The notes under the pieces are model-generated. The model was given only the letters and a program-made list of their open reading frames with translations. It made no database searches and had not been told where the DNA came from. The translations under genes were made by a program, and so were the position numbers. From Streptomyces longwoodensis (GTDB lineage Bacteria; Actinomycetota; Actinomycetes; Streptomycetales; Streptomycetaceae), in contig NZ_KQ948561.1 of NCBI RefSeq assembly GCF_001514125.1, positions 62,001-126,000 on the forward strand: a stretch of DNA of 64,000 bases. The letters are read 5' to 3'. Below, piece by piece: positions 30,129 to 38,242 of this stretch. The first letter of the stretch is position 1, and the number at the start of each line of letters is the position of its first letter.

Positions 30129-30542
30129 GTGTCATCCGCTCGCCGTCCTTTGCTGACCGCCGCCGCCGCGGGGACGCTGCTGTGCGCCCTCTGGTTCGTC
30201 CCGACCGCCAACGCCACCCAGGAGACGGCGGACACCACGGGGGCGACCACGAGCGCGTCGACGCAGGTCAGCACGCATGCCCGGGCCACCACGGCGCACG
30301 CCGCGGGCACGGCCACGGGCACCTCCACCGCCGCCCGCACGGCCTCGGACACCACCACCGGCACCACCACGGACACCGCCGCGGGCAGCACCGCCGCCGA
30401 CGGGCCGTCCGACACCGGGACCCGGCTCGCCGACACCGGAAGCTTCGACACCACGCCCTACGTGGTGGGCGGGACGACCCTGCTCGCGCTGGGCGCCGGC
30501 TTCGTGGTGTATTCCGTCCGCCGCGAACGCCTGGGCTTTTGA
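30129..30542 (+). CDS. Thr/Ala-rich surface protein with LADTG sortase signal
   Basis: The protein is 137 aa with a GTG start. A signal peptide (RRPLLTAAAAGTLLCALW to about residue 30) precedes a low-complexity Thr/Ala stretch of about 65 residues. Then comes LADTG, a hydrophobic span (VVGGTTLLALGAGFVVYSV) and the charged end RRERLGF, a complete cell-wall sorting signal. LAxTG is the site used by class E sortases, which anchor chaplins in Streptomyces. The mature part has no enzyme domain and may act as a wall-attached spacer. Confidence 0.75.
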   Translation: MSSARRPLLTAAAAGTLLCALWFVPTANATQETADTTGATTSASTQVSTHARATTAHAAGTATGTSTAARTASDTTTGTTTDTAAGSTAADGPSDTGTRLADTGSFDTTPYVVGGTTLLALGAGFVVYSVRRERLGF

Positions 30543-30578
30543 CAGAACTTGACGAACCTTTGACAGGACGTTCATAGT
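30539..30578 (+). promoter_or_regulatory. Lipoprotein promoter with three phased TTGAC motifs
   Basis: TTGACA (30539), TTGACG (30549) and TTGACA (30560) repeat at 10-11 bp, one helical turn. The middle copy with CATAGT (30573-30578, 18-bp spacer) forms a promoter whose start point would coincide with the ATG at 30585, giving a leaderless transcript. The first copy overlaps the upstream stop codon. Confidence 0.5.
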
Positions 30579-30584
30579 CCGCCC

Positions 30585-31379
30585 ATGAAGAGATCATCGG
30601 GGGCGCGGCTGTACGCCGCGACAGCTGTGGGCGTCCTGTCACTCGCCCTGATCACGGGGTGCTCCGACGCCTCGGACGACGCCGGGGACTCCGGCAAGGA
30701 CGCGGGCGGGGCGAGCGCGTCGGCCGCGTCACCCACGCCGGCCGCCGAGGCCCTCACGTCGGCCGCGCTGGAGAAGCTGCTCCTCGCCCAGGGCGACGTC
30801 CCGGGCTACAAGGTCGACTCGGGCGACGACACCCTGCCGAAGTCCAAGTCCGCGGTGAAGACCGACAAGGCCGCCTGCGACCCGCTCGCCTGGGCCACCG
30901 CCGGCCTCGCCCCGGGTGACACGCCCGCGAACGCCAGCAACTCCGTCACCGAGGCCAAGACCCCGGGCACCGCGGCCCCGTCGGACCCCGCGGCCGGCCT
31001 CGAGGACGCCTTCAACGTGAACCTGACGTTCGTGGGCCTGTCCTCGTACGAGGGCGACGGCGCCCAGAAGGCCCTGAAGGCGGTCTCCGACGGCGTGAGC
31101 GCCTGCGCCGGCGGGTTCGGCCTGGCCGCCGACGGCGAGAAGTCCAAGGTCACCAAGGTGACCGCGGAGAAGGGCTCGGGCCTGGGCGACGAGTCGGTCG
31201 CGTTCGCCGAGTCCGTCGACATGGACGGCGAGGGCACGGCCACCTTCCACACCGAGGTGGTCCGCAAGGGCAGCACCGTCGCCTCGTTCTACACGGTCAA
31301 CTTCGCCGCCCTCGCCAGCGGGAAGGCGACGGCCATCCCGCCGGCCGTGACCCGGGCGCAGATCGCCAAGCTCACGTAG
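30585..31379 (+). CDS. Secreted lipoprotein of unknown function
   Basis: The protein is 264 aa. The signal peptide ends in lipobox LITGC at about residue 26, followed by an Asp/Gly/Ser/Ala-rich linker. The globular part (about residues 55-264) starts LTSAALEKLLLAQGDVPGY and has two cysteines, in KAACDPLAW and VSACAGGF. This layout resembles sensor-type lipoproteins and the PknH extracellular-domain fold in actinobacteria, but I cannot assign a ligand. It follows the LADTG gene by 42 bases and has its own promoter. Confidence 0.75.
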   Translation: MKRSSGARLYAATAVGVLSLALITGCSDASDDAGDSGKDAGGASASAASPTPAAEALTSAALEKLLLAQGDVPGYKVDSGDDTLPKSKSAVKTDKAACDPLAWATAGLAPGDTPANASNSVTEAKTPGTAAPSDPAAGLEDAFNVNLTFVGLSSYEGDGAQKALKAVSDGVSACAGGFGLAADGEKSKVTKVTAEKGSGLGDESVAFAESVDMDGEGTATFHTEVVRKGSTVASFYTVNFAALASGKATAIPPAVTRAQIAKLT

Positions 31380-31410
31380 CGGGACGCACAACGCCGTGGG
31401 GCACGGCGTC

Positions 31411-31445
31411 CGGGGCCCCCGCGCCGGGTCGGCGCGGGGGCCCCG
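31411..31445. terminator. Bidirectional terminator hairpin, lipoprotein / hutH
   Basis: A perfect 15-bp all-G/C stem (31411-31425 with 31431-31445) with a 5-base loop lies between convergent genes. It ends six bases from the hutH stop. Confidence 0.85.
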
Positions 31446-31450
31446 CGCGT

Positions 31451-32995
31451 TCACCGCAGCGGGCCGGTGACCTTCTCCGCCGCCGCGACCAGCAGGCCGT
31501 CACGCACGAAGGCGTCGGCCGCGGCCAGGTCGGGCGCGAGGAAGCGGTCCGGCCCGGGACCCTCGACCCCCGCCTGGCGTACGGCGTCGATGACGGCCCG
31601 GGTGGCCGGCGCCGGGGTCAGGCCCTCACGCAGCTCCACCGCGCGCGTGGCGGCGTACAGCTCGATCGCGAGGACGCGGGTGAGGTTGTCGACGGCCGTG
31701 CGCAGCTTGCGCGCCGCCGACCAGCCCATCGAGACGTGGTCCTCCTGCATCGCGGAGGACGGGATGGAGTCCGCCGACGCGGGGACGGCGAGCCGCTTCA
31801 TCTCACTGACCAGGGCGGCCTGGGTGTACTGGGCGATCATCAGGCCGGAGTCGACGCCCGGGTCGTCCGCGAGGAACGGCGGCAGGCCGTGGCTGCGGTT
31901 CTTGTCCAGCAGCCGGTCGGTGCGGCGCTCGGCGATCGAGGCGAGGTCGGCGGCCGCGATGGCGAGGAAGTCCAGCACGTAGGCGACCGGGGCGCCGTGG
32001 AAGTTGCCGTTGGACTCCACACGCCCGTCGGGCAGCACCACCGGGTTGTCGACGGCGGCGGCCAGCTCGCGCTCGGCGACCAGGCGGGCGTGGGCGAGGG
32101 TGTCCCGGCCGGCGCCGGCGACCTGCGGGGCGCAGCGCACGGAGTAGGCGTCCTGGACGCGCGGGGCGTCGTCCTGGTGGTGCCCGGTGAGCTGCGAGTC
32201 CTTCAGGACGGCGAGCATGTTGGCGGCCGAGGCGCCCTGTCCCGGGTGCGGCCGGATGGCGTGCAGCTCCGGGGCCAGCACCTTGTCGGTGCCGAGCAGC
32301 GCCTCCAGGCTCAGGGCCGCGGTGATGTCGGCGGACGTGTAGAGGGTGTCCAGGTCGGCGAGGGCCATGACCAGCATGCCGAGCATGCCGTCGGTGCCGT
32401 TGAGCAGGGCCAGGCCCTCCTTCTCGCGCAGCTCGACGGGGGCGATGCCGTGCTCGGCGAGCAGCTCGGCGGCCGGCCGTACGGCGCCGTCCGGGCCCTC
32501 GGCGTCCCCCTCGCCCATCAGCGTGAGGGCGCAGTGGGAGAGCGGGGCGAGGTCGCCGGAGCAGCCGAGCGAGCCGTACTCGTGGACGACCGGGGTGATG
32601 CCGGCGTTGAGCAGGTCCGCCATGGTCTGCGCGACCTCGGGCCGTACGCCGGTGTGGCCGGAGCAGACCGTCTTCAGCCGCAGGAACATCAGGGCGCGGA
32701 CGACCTCGCGCTCGACCCGCGGCCCCATGCCGGCGGCGTGCGAGCGGACGATGTTGCGCTGGAGCTGGGTGCGCAGCTCCTGGCTGATGTGCCGGGTGGC
32801 CAGGGCGCCGAACCCGGTGGAGACGCCGTAGACGGGCTCCGGCTTGGCCGCCAGCGCGTCCACGATCTCGCGGGCCGCGGCGAGGGCCGCCACCGCCTCG
32901 TCGGAGAGCTCGACCCGGGCGCCGCCGCGTGCCACGGCGAGGACGTCGGACGCGGTGACGCCGGACGTCCCCACCACCACAGTGTGCATATCCAT
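31451..32995 (-). CDS. hutH: Histidine ammonia-lyase
   Basis: The protein is 514 aa, of standard length. VYGVSTGFGALATRH and HEYGSLGCSGDLAPLSH identify the MIO lyase family. The prosthetic-group tripeptide is Cys-Ser-Gly (around residues 145-147) rather than the usual Ala-Ser-Gly. QEDHVSMGWSAARKL is also conserved. The enzyme deaminates histidine to urocanate. ATG 32995 would be leaderless behind a good promoter; ATG 32989 is six bases inside. No hutU, hutI or hutG genes are next to it, as is usual in Streptomyces. Confidence 0.93.
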   Translation of the reverse strand: MDMHTVVVGTSGVTASDVLAVARGGARVELSDEAVAALAAAREIVDALAAKPEPVYGVSTGFGALATRHISQELRTQLQRNIVRSHAAGMGPRVEREVVRALMFLRLKTVCSGHTGVRPEVAQTMADLLNAGITPVVHEYGSLGCSGDLAPLSHCALTLMGEGDAEGPDGAVRPAAELLAEHGIAPVELREKEGLALLNGTDGMLGMLVMALADLDTLYTSADITAALSLEALLGTDKVLAPELHAIRPHPGQGASAANMLAVLKDSQLTGHHQDDAPRVQDAYSVRCAPQVAGAGRDTLAHARLVAERELAAAVDNPVVLPDGRVESNGNFHGAPVAYVLDFLAIAAADLASIAERRTDRLLDKNRSHGLPPFLADDPGVDSGLMIAQYTQAALVSEMKRLAVPASADSIPSSAMQEDHVSMGWSAARKLRTAVDNLTRVLAIELYAATRAVELREGLTPAPATRAVIDAVRQAGVEGPGPDRFLAPDLAAADAFVRDGLLVAAAEKVTGPLR

Positions 32996-33031
32996 ATTCA
33001 GGAGCGTACGCAGTGAATTCCTGGATGTCAC
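32996..33031 (-). promoter_or_regulatory. hutH promoter, leaderless
   Basis: On the minus strand GTGACA (33026-33031) and TACGCT (33003-33008) are spaced by 17 bp. The expected start point falls on the A of the hutH ATG at 32995. No Shine-Dalgarno is present, which agrees with a leaderless mRNA. Confidence 0.6.
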
Positions 33032-33119
33032 CAGTGGGGGTGGGGTTCACCCCTTACCGATTGCGTCACACCGCACGCCGGTCCGGGGGACGGCCCTGCC
33101 GGGACGGCCGCGGGCCGGG

Positions 33120-34271
33120 TCAGGGCCGCCCCCGGAAGCGGCGGCGCTCGGCGACGGTCCGGCCGTCGGGGGTGTCCGGCGCGTCCGCGAGGCGGACCAC
33201 CGGGTCGTCGGGGCCCTCGCGGCCGGCGACCACGGGCCGCGCCGCGTGCTCGGCCTTGGCCCGGTACTGCGCGGCGTCCGCCAGCCGGAACAGCCGGCGG
33301 GCGGAGCGCACGGGGCCGACCGCGTCCCCGGTGGAGGCGACCCCGCAGGCCACGCCGTCGCCCAGTTCCAGCTCGCCGGCCCGGCGGCACAGCTCGTCGG
33401 CGACCTTCACCACGTCGTCGGCGGGCGGGCCGACGGCCAGCAGGCAGAACTCGTCGCCGCCGAGCCGGGCCGCGAGCGCGCCGGGCAGCATCGCCCCGCA
33501 CAGCGACAGCACCGACCCGAACCGCTCCAGCAGCCGGTCGCCGACGGCGTGCCCGAGGGTGTCGTTGACCCGCTTGAGCCCGTTGAGGTCGCACACGACC
33601 AGGCTGACGACGGTCCCCTCCCGCCGGTAGCGCTCCACCGCCTCCTCCAGGCCCACGTCGACCGCGCGCCGGTTGGCGAGGCCGGTCAGGGCGTCGGTGA
33701 AGGCCAGCCGCCGCGCCTCCTCCAGGCGCTCGGTCTGGGCGAGGCCGGCGGAGACCACGGAGGCGAGCACGGTGGCGAAGTCGGCGTCGGCGCGGTCGAA
33801 GACCGGGGTGCCCATGGAGCGGGCGACGTACAGCTCGCCCCAGGCGCGGCCGTGCAGGACGATCGGGGCGACCACGCAGGACCCCCGGCCCCGGCGCCGC
33901 AGCGCCGCCACGCGCTGGTGGCAGTAGCCGGGCTCGCCCGCGGCCCCGCCGTCCGCGGTCTCCACCCAGGCGTTGGGCTCACCGCCGGTGATCCAGCGCT
34001 CGTGCAGGAACTCGGTGATCTCCGGGAAGCGGTGGACGGGGTACGCCTCGTCCTCCGGGAACTCCTCCTCGTCGGCGGCGCGGTCACCGACGTTCACCAG
34101 GACGCGCAGGAGGCCGAGCTCGCGCTCCCACACCGAGAGCGCGGCGAACGTCCCGGCCAGCGCGCGGCACGCGCCGAGGGCGGCCGCGCGCCAGGAGTCC
34201 CGGGGCGTGTGCGCCGCGGCCATCCCCTGCGCCAACGCCACCACGGCGGCGAGCCGTCTGTCGTCACCCAT
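33120..34271 (-). CDS. GAF-GGDEF diguanylate cyclase
   Basis: The protein is 383 aa. A GAF-type sensor domain covers about residues 10-180 and a GGDEF domain about 190-350, with intact RLGGDEFCLLA active site and FTDALTGLANRR at its start. It should make cyclic di-GMP, which in Streptomyces binds BldD and WhiG-RsiG and delays development. No EAL domain follows. From memory it corresponds to the S. coelicolor diguanylate cyclase next to hutH, often called CdgE; I leave the symbol blank because that is not checkable here. It lies directly upstream of hutH. Confidence 0.9.
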   Translation of the reverse strand: MGDDRRLAAVVALAQGMAAAHTPRDSWRAAALGACRALAGTFAALSVWERELGLLRVLVNVGDRAADEEEFPEDEAYPVHRFPEITEFLHERWITGGEPNAWVETADGGAAGEPGYCHQRVAALRRRGRGSCVVAPIVLHGRAWGELYVARSMGTPVFDRADADFATVLASVVSAGLAQTERLEEARRLAFTDALTGLANRRAVDVGLEEAVERYRREGTVVSLVVCDLNGLKRVNDTLGHAVGDRLLERFGSVLSLCGAMLPGALAARLGGDEFCLLAVGPPADDVVKVADELCRRAGELELGDGVACGVASTGDAVGPVRSARRLFRLADAAQYRAKAEHAARPVVAGREGPDDPVVRLADAPDTPDGRTVAERRRFRGRP

Positions 34272-34382
34272 CCACCCAGGCTAGGGACAATCAGGCGGAA
34301 AGGTACGGAAAACGGTCGCGGACGTGGCGCATGGACCAACCGCGGGACCCCTCACCCTCGCGGGCGTTCCGGAGCGGTCTCC

Positions 34383-35183
34383 CTACTCCCCCGGCCACTG
34401 GGGCCTGCGCTTCTCGTTGAACGCCGCGACGCCCTCCGCGCGGTCGCCCGAGAACGCCACCGTGCGCCAGGCCGCGTCCTCCACCTCCAGGCCGGCCCGC
34501 AGGTCGAGGCCCTGGCCCAGGCGCAGGGCACGCTTGGCCGCGCGCACGCCGACGGGCGAGTTCCCCGCGATGCGGGCGGCCATCGCCAGCGCCTCCTCCC
34601 GGTCCCGGCCCTCGTCCACCAGCACGTCCACCAGCCCCAGCTCCCGCGCCTCCGCCGCCTCCACCCGGCGCGCGGTGAACACCAGCTCGGCCGCCCGGGC
34701 CGCGCCGACCCGCCGCGGCAGCAGCTGGGTCCCGCCGCCGCCGGGGAGCACGCCCACGGACACCTCCGGCAGGCCCACCACGGCCGTACGGTCGGCCACG
34801 ATGACGTCGCACGACAGGGCCAGCTCGAACCCGCCGCCGAGCGCGTACCCGTGCACCGCCGCGATGACCGGTACCGGCAGCTCCAGCACCCCGGTGTACG
34901 CCGCGCGCGACACCGGCCGCTGCCGCAGCAGCTCCGCGTCGCTGAGGGAGTTGCGCTCCTTCAGGTCGGCGCCCACGCAGAACGCCCGCTCGTGCGTCGA
35001 CGTCAGCACCACCACCCGTACGTCCCGGTCCTCGCCCAGCGCCGTGCACGCGCCGGCGATCGCGCGGGCCATCCCGGACGAGACGGCGTTCATGGCCTTC
35101 GGCCGATCCAGGGCCAGCTCCGCCACGTGCCCGTCCTCGTGCCGCCGCACCAGGACGAACTCCCCGAACCGCTCCTCGCTCAT
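34383..35183 (-). CDS. Enoyl-CoA hydratase/isomerase family protein
   Basis: The protein is 266 aa. The crotonase oxyanion segments are FCVGADLKER and HGYALGGGFELALSCD. The acid/base Glu is in GLPEVSVGVLPGGGGTQLLPR, key LPEVSVG. It hydrates or isomerises acyl-CoA substrates in fatty-acid or related catabolism, but crotonase members vary widely in reaction. The ATG has GGAGGG eight bases upstream. A GTTAAC-based dyad in the 5' region suggests a dedicated repressor. Confidence 0.88.
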   Translation of the reverse strand: MSEERFGEFVLVRRHEDGHVAELALDRPKAMNAVSSGMARAIAGACTALGEDRDVRVVVLTSTHERAFCVGADLKERNSLSDAELLRQRPVSRAAYTGVLELPVPVIAAVHGYALGGGFELALSCDVIVADRTAVVGLPEVSVGVLPGGGGTQLLPRRVGAARAAELVFTARRVEAAEARELGLVDVLVDEGRDREEALAMAARIAGNSPVGVRAAKRALRLGQGLDLRAGLEVEDAAWRTVAFSGDRAEGVAAFNEKRRPQWPGE

Positions 35184-35195
35184 GACACCCTCCTG

Positions 35196-35211
35196 GTTAA
35201 CGCCGGTTAAC
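35196..35211. promoter_or_regulatory. GTTAAC-N4-GTTAAC operator upstream of enoyl-CoA hydratase
   Basis: Two GTTAAC hexamers separated by GCCG give a symmetric 16-bp site 13 bases before the ATG. TetR-family regulators of lipid catabolism use sites of this size. The adjacent 35220-35427 stretch holds nothing else I can identify apart from the promoter region of the Pro-rich gene. Confidence 0.5.
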
Positions 35212-35427
35212 TGATCCGCTCGCCCGATCATCGCAGCCCGGCCCGCCGGGGGAAAGAGCAGACCGACACGCCGGGCGGCCCCGGAACCCGGGACCGACTA
35301 CCCGTTCGAGTGACAAATCCCCCGGAGACCCACCCTTCACCCACACGAGCGCATAGCGTGCGTCCGCCACGGCGCACAGGTCCCGTGGAGGGGCGCGGGG
35401 GCGCGAACGCATCGGGGAGGGAACACG

Positions 35428-36972
35428 ATGACGAACACGCCGGCACACACGACGGCCACGACATCGACCACGACGACGCGGCCCGCCGAGCCGCCCACGG
35501 ACCCACCCGCACCGGCTCAGCCGACCGGGGCCGGGGGTGCGGGGCAGGCGGCGTCCGCGATAGCCAGGGCCGTCCAGGCCCGGCGGAATGCGGTGGCGCC
35601 GCCCCCGACGCCCGGGGACACGGCGCCGGCGGGTACCCCGGCCGAAACGGCGGCGACGGACCCGCGGCCCACCGCCGAGAGCCCGGCCCCGGAGCCGGTC
35701 CCGACAGCCACCGGCACCAGGTCGGCGGACACCGCCCAAACGGAAGCGGAGAAGCTCGCGCAGGACGCCGAGCCGACAGCCCACGCCCCGACCGAACCCC
35801 CGGCACCGGTGCCGCACCCGATGGCCATGGCCAGGGGCACGACCCGGTCGATGACGGCTCCCCGAGGAGCGGTGACCCCTCACCCGAAGCCCAAGAACAC
35901 CGCTTCGGCGGGCAACCGCGCCGCGGCCGAGCCCACGACCCCGGCGCCGCTCCCGACGGCTCCCGCCAAGGGCACGGCCCCGGCGGCCACGGCCTCAGGG
36001 AAGACAGCGGCCCGGCGCCCGGCCGCCCCGTCGGAGGGCGGCACCCCGGCCCAGCCGAAGGCACCCCCGGCAGACGGCCCTAGGCCGTGTCCGCAAAGTC
36101 CCTCCCCCAGAGGGGGGACCCCCAGCCCCCCGACGCCCGGCACGCACTCTCGCCGCACCGGGCGAACACCCGAGTACGGCCAGTACGCGGGTGTCCGCCC
36201 GGCACGCCGAGAGCACGCACCGGACGCCGCAGGGCCCGCCCTCCGGGCGGACGACGGGACTTTGCGGACACGACCTGGAGGCGGCACGGCGACGCTCCCC
36301 GCCCAGGGAACCCCCCGAGCGGCAACAACGCCCCGCGCCCGCGCCGGCACCCCCGCTCCCCCCGCCCCCACGGACCCGTCCGTCGGCCGGGGTCGGCACC
36401 GGCGCCCCCGGCACCGGAAGGCCCTGCTCGCGGTCGGTGGGCTGCTCGTGGCCGTCGGTGTGCTGAGCCTCGTGCGGCTCGCCCCGGAGTCCGGGGTGGG
36501 GGGAGTCGGCACGGCGGAGGCCGAACCCCGTACCGACCACCGCTCGGCCACCCCCGCCGCCCCCGACCGCACCGGCGAGGCCACCGTCGCCGCCCGGCCC
36601 ACCGCCTCCCCCACGGCCACCACACCGCTGGGCGGGCCCACCCCGGGCGCGGCGGCCGCAGCCGGCGGCAGGACGGCCCCCGTCACCGTGGTCCCGAGAA
36701 GCAGCGCGGCCGTGCACACCGGGGCTCCCGCCCCGCACCGGACACCCCCCGCGCCCGGCATCCCGCCGGCCGGTCCCGCCCCGACCAGCCACGCCCCCGC
36801 ACCGCCGGCCACCACACCCCCGGCACCCCCGCCCGGCACCGCACCGCCCGCTCCCGCGCCCACCACACGGCAGCCCGGCCTCTGCGTGCCGCTGCTCGGG
36901 CTGTGCGTGGACCTGCTGGACGCGCCGCTGCTCCCGGGTACGACTACTCCGGGTCCGCTTCCCGTCGGCTGA
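35428..36972 (+). CDS. Pro/Ala/Thr-rich single-span membrane protein, interrupted in frame by a MITE-like element
   Basis: The protein is 514 aa. Residues 1-325 are low-complexity Pro/Ala/Thr with almost no order. One membrane span follows (HRKALLAVGGLLVAVGVLSLV at about 330-350), then a second Pro/Thr/Ala-rich exterior region ending in PGLCVPLLGLCVDLLDAPLL with two cysteines. GGGGAGGG lies six bases before the ATG. Bases 36082-36276 are a 195-bp inserted element that keeps the frame and adds 65 codons (starting near PRPCPQSPS). The last 29 bases overlap the convergent cyclase gene. Function unknown; a wall-spanning spacer is possible. Confidence 0.7.
   Translation: MTNTPAHTTATTSTTTTRPAEPPTDPPAPAQPTGAGGAGQAASAIARAVQARRNAVAPPPTPGDTAPAGTPAETAATDPRPTAESPAPEPVPTATGTRSADTAQTEAEKLAQDAEPTAHAPTEPPAPVPHPMAMARGTTRSMTAPRGAVTPHPKPKNTASAGNRAAAEPTTPAPLPTAPAKGTAPAATASGKTAARRPAAPSEGGTPAQPKAPPADGPRPCPQSPSPRGGTPSPPTPGTHSRRTGRTPEYGQYAGVRPARREHAPDAAGPALRADDGTLRTRPGGGTATLPAQGTPRAATTPRARAGTPAPPAPTDPSVGRGRHRRPRHRKALLAVGGLLVAVGVLSLVRLAPESGVGGVGTAEAEPRTDHRSATPAAPDRTGEATVAARPTASPTATTPLGGPTPGAAAAAGGRTAPVTVVPRSSAAVHTGAPAPHRTPPAPGIPPAGPAPTSHAPAPPATTPPAPPPGTAPPAPAPTTRQPGLCVPLLGLCVDLLDAPLLPGTTTPGPLPVG
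36082..36276. mobile_element. MITE-like element with 21-bp terminal inverted repeats
   Basis: The ends are AGGCCGTGTCCGCAAAGTCCC (36082-36102; core CGTGTCCGCAAAGTCCC) and its reverse complement at 36256-36276, matching at 20 of 21 bases. No transposase frame lies inside. The interior holds a 34-bp imperfect hairpin (36144-36177 with 36183-36216, loop GGCCA) and smaller G/C hairpins next to each end. Length is 195 bp, an exact multiple of three, and the host frame stays open through it. I see no clear target duplication; TA on the left against TG on the right is the nearest. Such short terminal-repeat elements are usually mobilised in trans by a related transposase. Confidence 0.75.
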
Positions 36973-38053
36973 GCAGCCACGGCTCGACCACGCCCAGGCC
37001 TCGTACCGGGCGCTGCCACATCGGGCGGAGCGCGAAGCGGTACGTCGGTGGCTCCTCGCCCTCCTTCTCGGCGGCCGCCGCCTCCTCGGCCGCCTCGGCC
37101 TCCGAGGTGGGCGCCTCCCCGGTGCGGATCAGCTCCTCCGCGAAGGCGCTGTCCACCAGCACCGCGTCCCGGGGCGCTATGGAGGTGAGCCGGGAGGCGA
37201 GGTTCACGGTGGTCCCGAAGACGTCGCCCATCCGCGTGGTGACGGTGCCGAACGCCATCCCGACGCGCAGCTCGGGCATCGTCTCGTCGTTCGCCATCGT
37301 CTCGATGAGCCGCAGGCCGATCTCGGCGGCCGTGCCGGCGTCGTCGGCGGCGTAGAGCACCTCGTCGCCGAGGGTCTTGATCAGGCGCCCGCCCCGCGCG
37401 GCGACGAGGTCGGCGGCCGTGGTCTCGAACGCCTCGACCAGCTCGCCCAGTTCCTCCTCCTCCATCCGGCGGGTCAGCCGGGTGAACCCGACGAGGTCGG
37501 CGAAGCCGACGGCCAGGCGCCGGTCGACCATCTCCTCGTCGTCGCCGGTCTGCACGACCCGGCCGGCCGAGGCGGCGAGCTGGCGGCGCCAGACGTAGAC
37601 CAGGAACTCCTCCAGTTCGGGCAGGAGCAGCTCGACGATCGGGTACGTCACCTCGGTGCGGGTCATGCCCGGCTCGGGGGGCTCGGTCAGGCCCTCCAGG
37701 AAGGAATCGATCTGCCATTCCGCCAACCGGGCGGTGGTCTGCCCCGTGGACCGCGCCACCTGCACCGCCATGGCCTCGCTGAGCAGTCCCGCCTCGACGA
37801 GGCCGGCGAGCCGGCGCAGGGCCAGGACGTCGGCCTCGGTGAGGGCCCGGGCCTGGCCGATGTCGGCGAAGCCCATGGCCCGCCAGAAGCGGGACGCCAG
37901 TTCCATGGAGACGCCGGCGCTGCGCGCGGCCTGGAACGGGGTGTAGCGGCGCTCGGCGCCCAGGATGAGCTGTTCGAGGCGCAGTGCGAGCGGGTCCTCG
38001 CCCGCGTCGCCGGGCTGCGCGTCCGCGCCCGAGCCCGTGTCGTCGACGGTCAC
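36944..38053 (-). CDS. cya: Class III adenylate cyclase
   Basis: The protein is 369 aa with a GTG start. The first 150 residues include a MerR-like helical region (RRYTPFQAARSAGVS) typical of the Streptomyces cyclase. The class III catalytic domain is at about 175-310, with metal-binding VGFADLVGFTRL and the second Asp/transition-state block LGDEVLYAADD and VGMAFGTVTTRMGDVFG. An acidic Ala/Glu linker (about 325-340) precedes a conserved end. It makes cAMP, which in S. coelicolor affects germination and antibiotic production. Its 3' end overlaps the convergent Pro-rich gene by 29 bases. Confidence 0.9.
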   Translation of the reverse strand: MTVDDTGSGADAQPGDAGEDPLALRLEQLILGAERRYTPFQAARSAGVSMELASRFWRAMGFADIGQARALTEADVLALRRLAGLVEAGLLSEAMAVQVARSTGQTTARLAEWQIDSFLEGLTEPPEPGMTRTEVTYPIVELLLPELEEFLVYVWRRQLAASAGRVVQTGDDEEMVDRRLAVGFADLVGFTRLTRRMEEEELGELVEAFETTAADLVAARGGRLIKTLGDEVLYAADDAGTAAEIGLRLIETMANDETMPELRVGMAFGTVTTRMGDVFGTTVNLASRLTSIAPRDAVLVDSAFAEELIRTGEAPTSEAEAAEEAAAAEKEGEEPPTYRFALRPMWQRPVRGLGVVEPWLLSRREADPE

Positions 38054-38242
38054 GCCTGCTGCCCTTCCGATCTACCGCGGTCAGGTATCGACCGGCCTCA
38101 ACTCTACGGCAGGTGTGCGCCAGCTCACTCCGAGAGCCGGAGCGGGGGCCGTGGCCCGCTGTCGGGTACGGAACGGGCGGCGATCGCGTTCAGGGCCGCC
38201 CTCGTCCCACTGTCCCCGCTCCCCAGGGGGGTGTCTCGTCGA

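Noticed and set aside
33003-33119. Possible small gene between hutH and the GGDEF gene
   Set aside because: The stretch is accounted for by the hutH promoter and the end of the upstream gene; no frame with a ribosome site is present.
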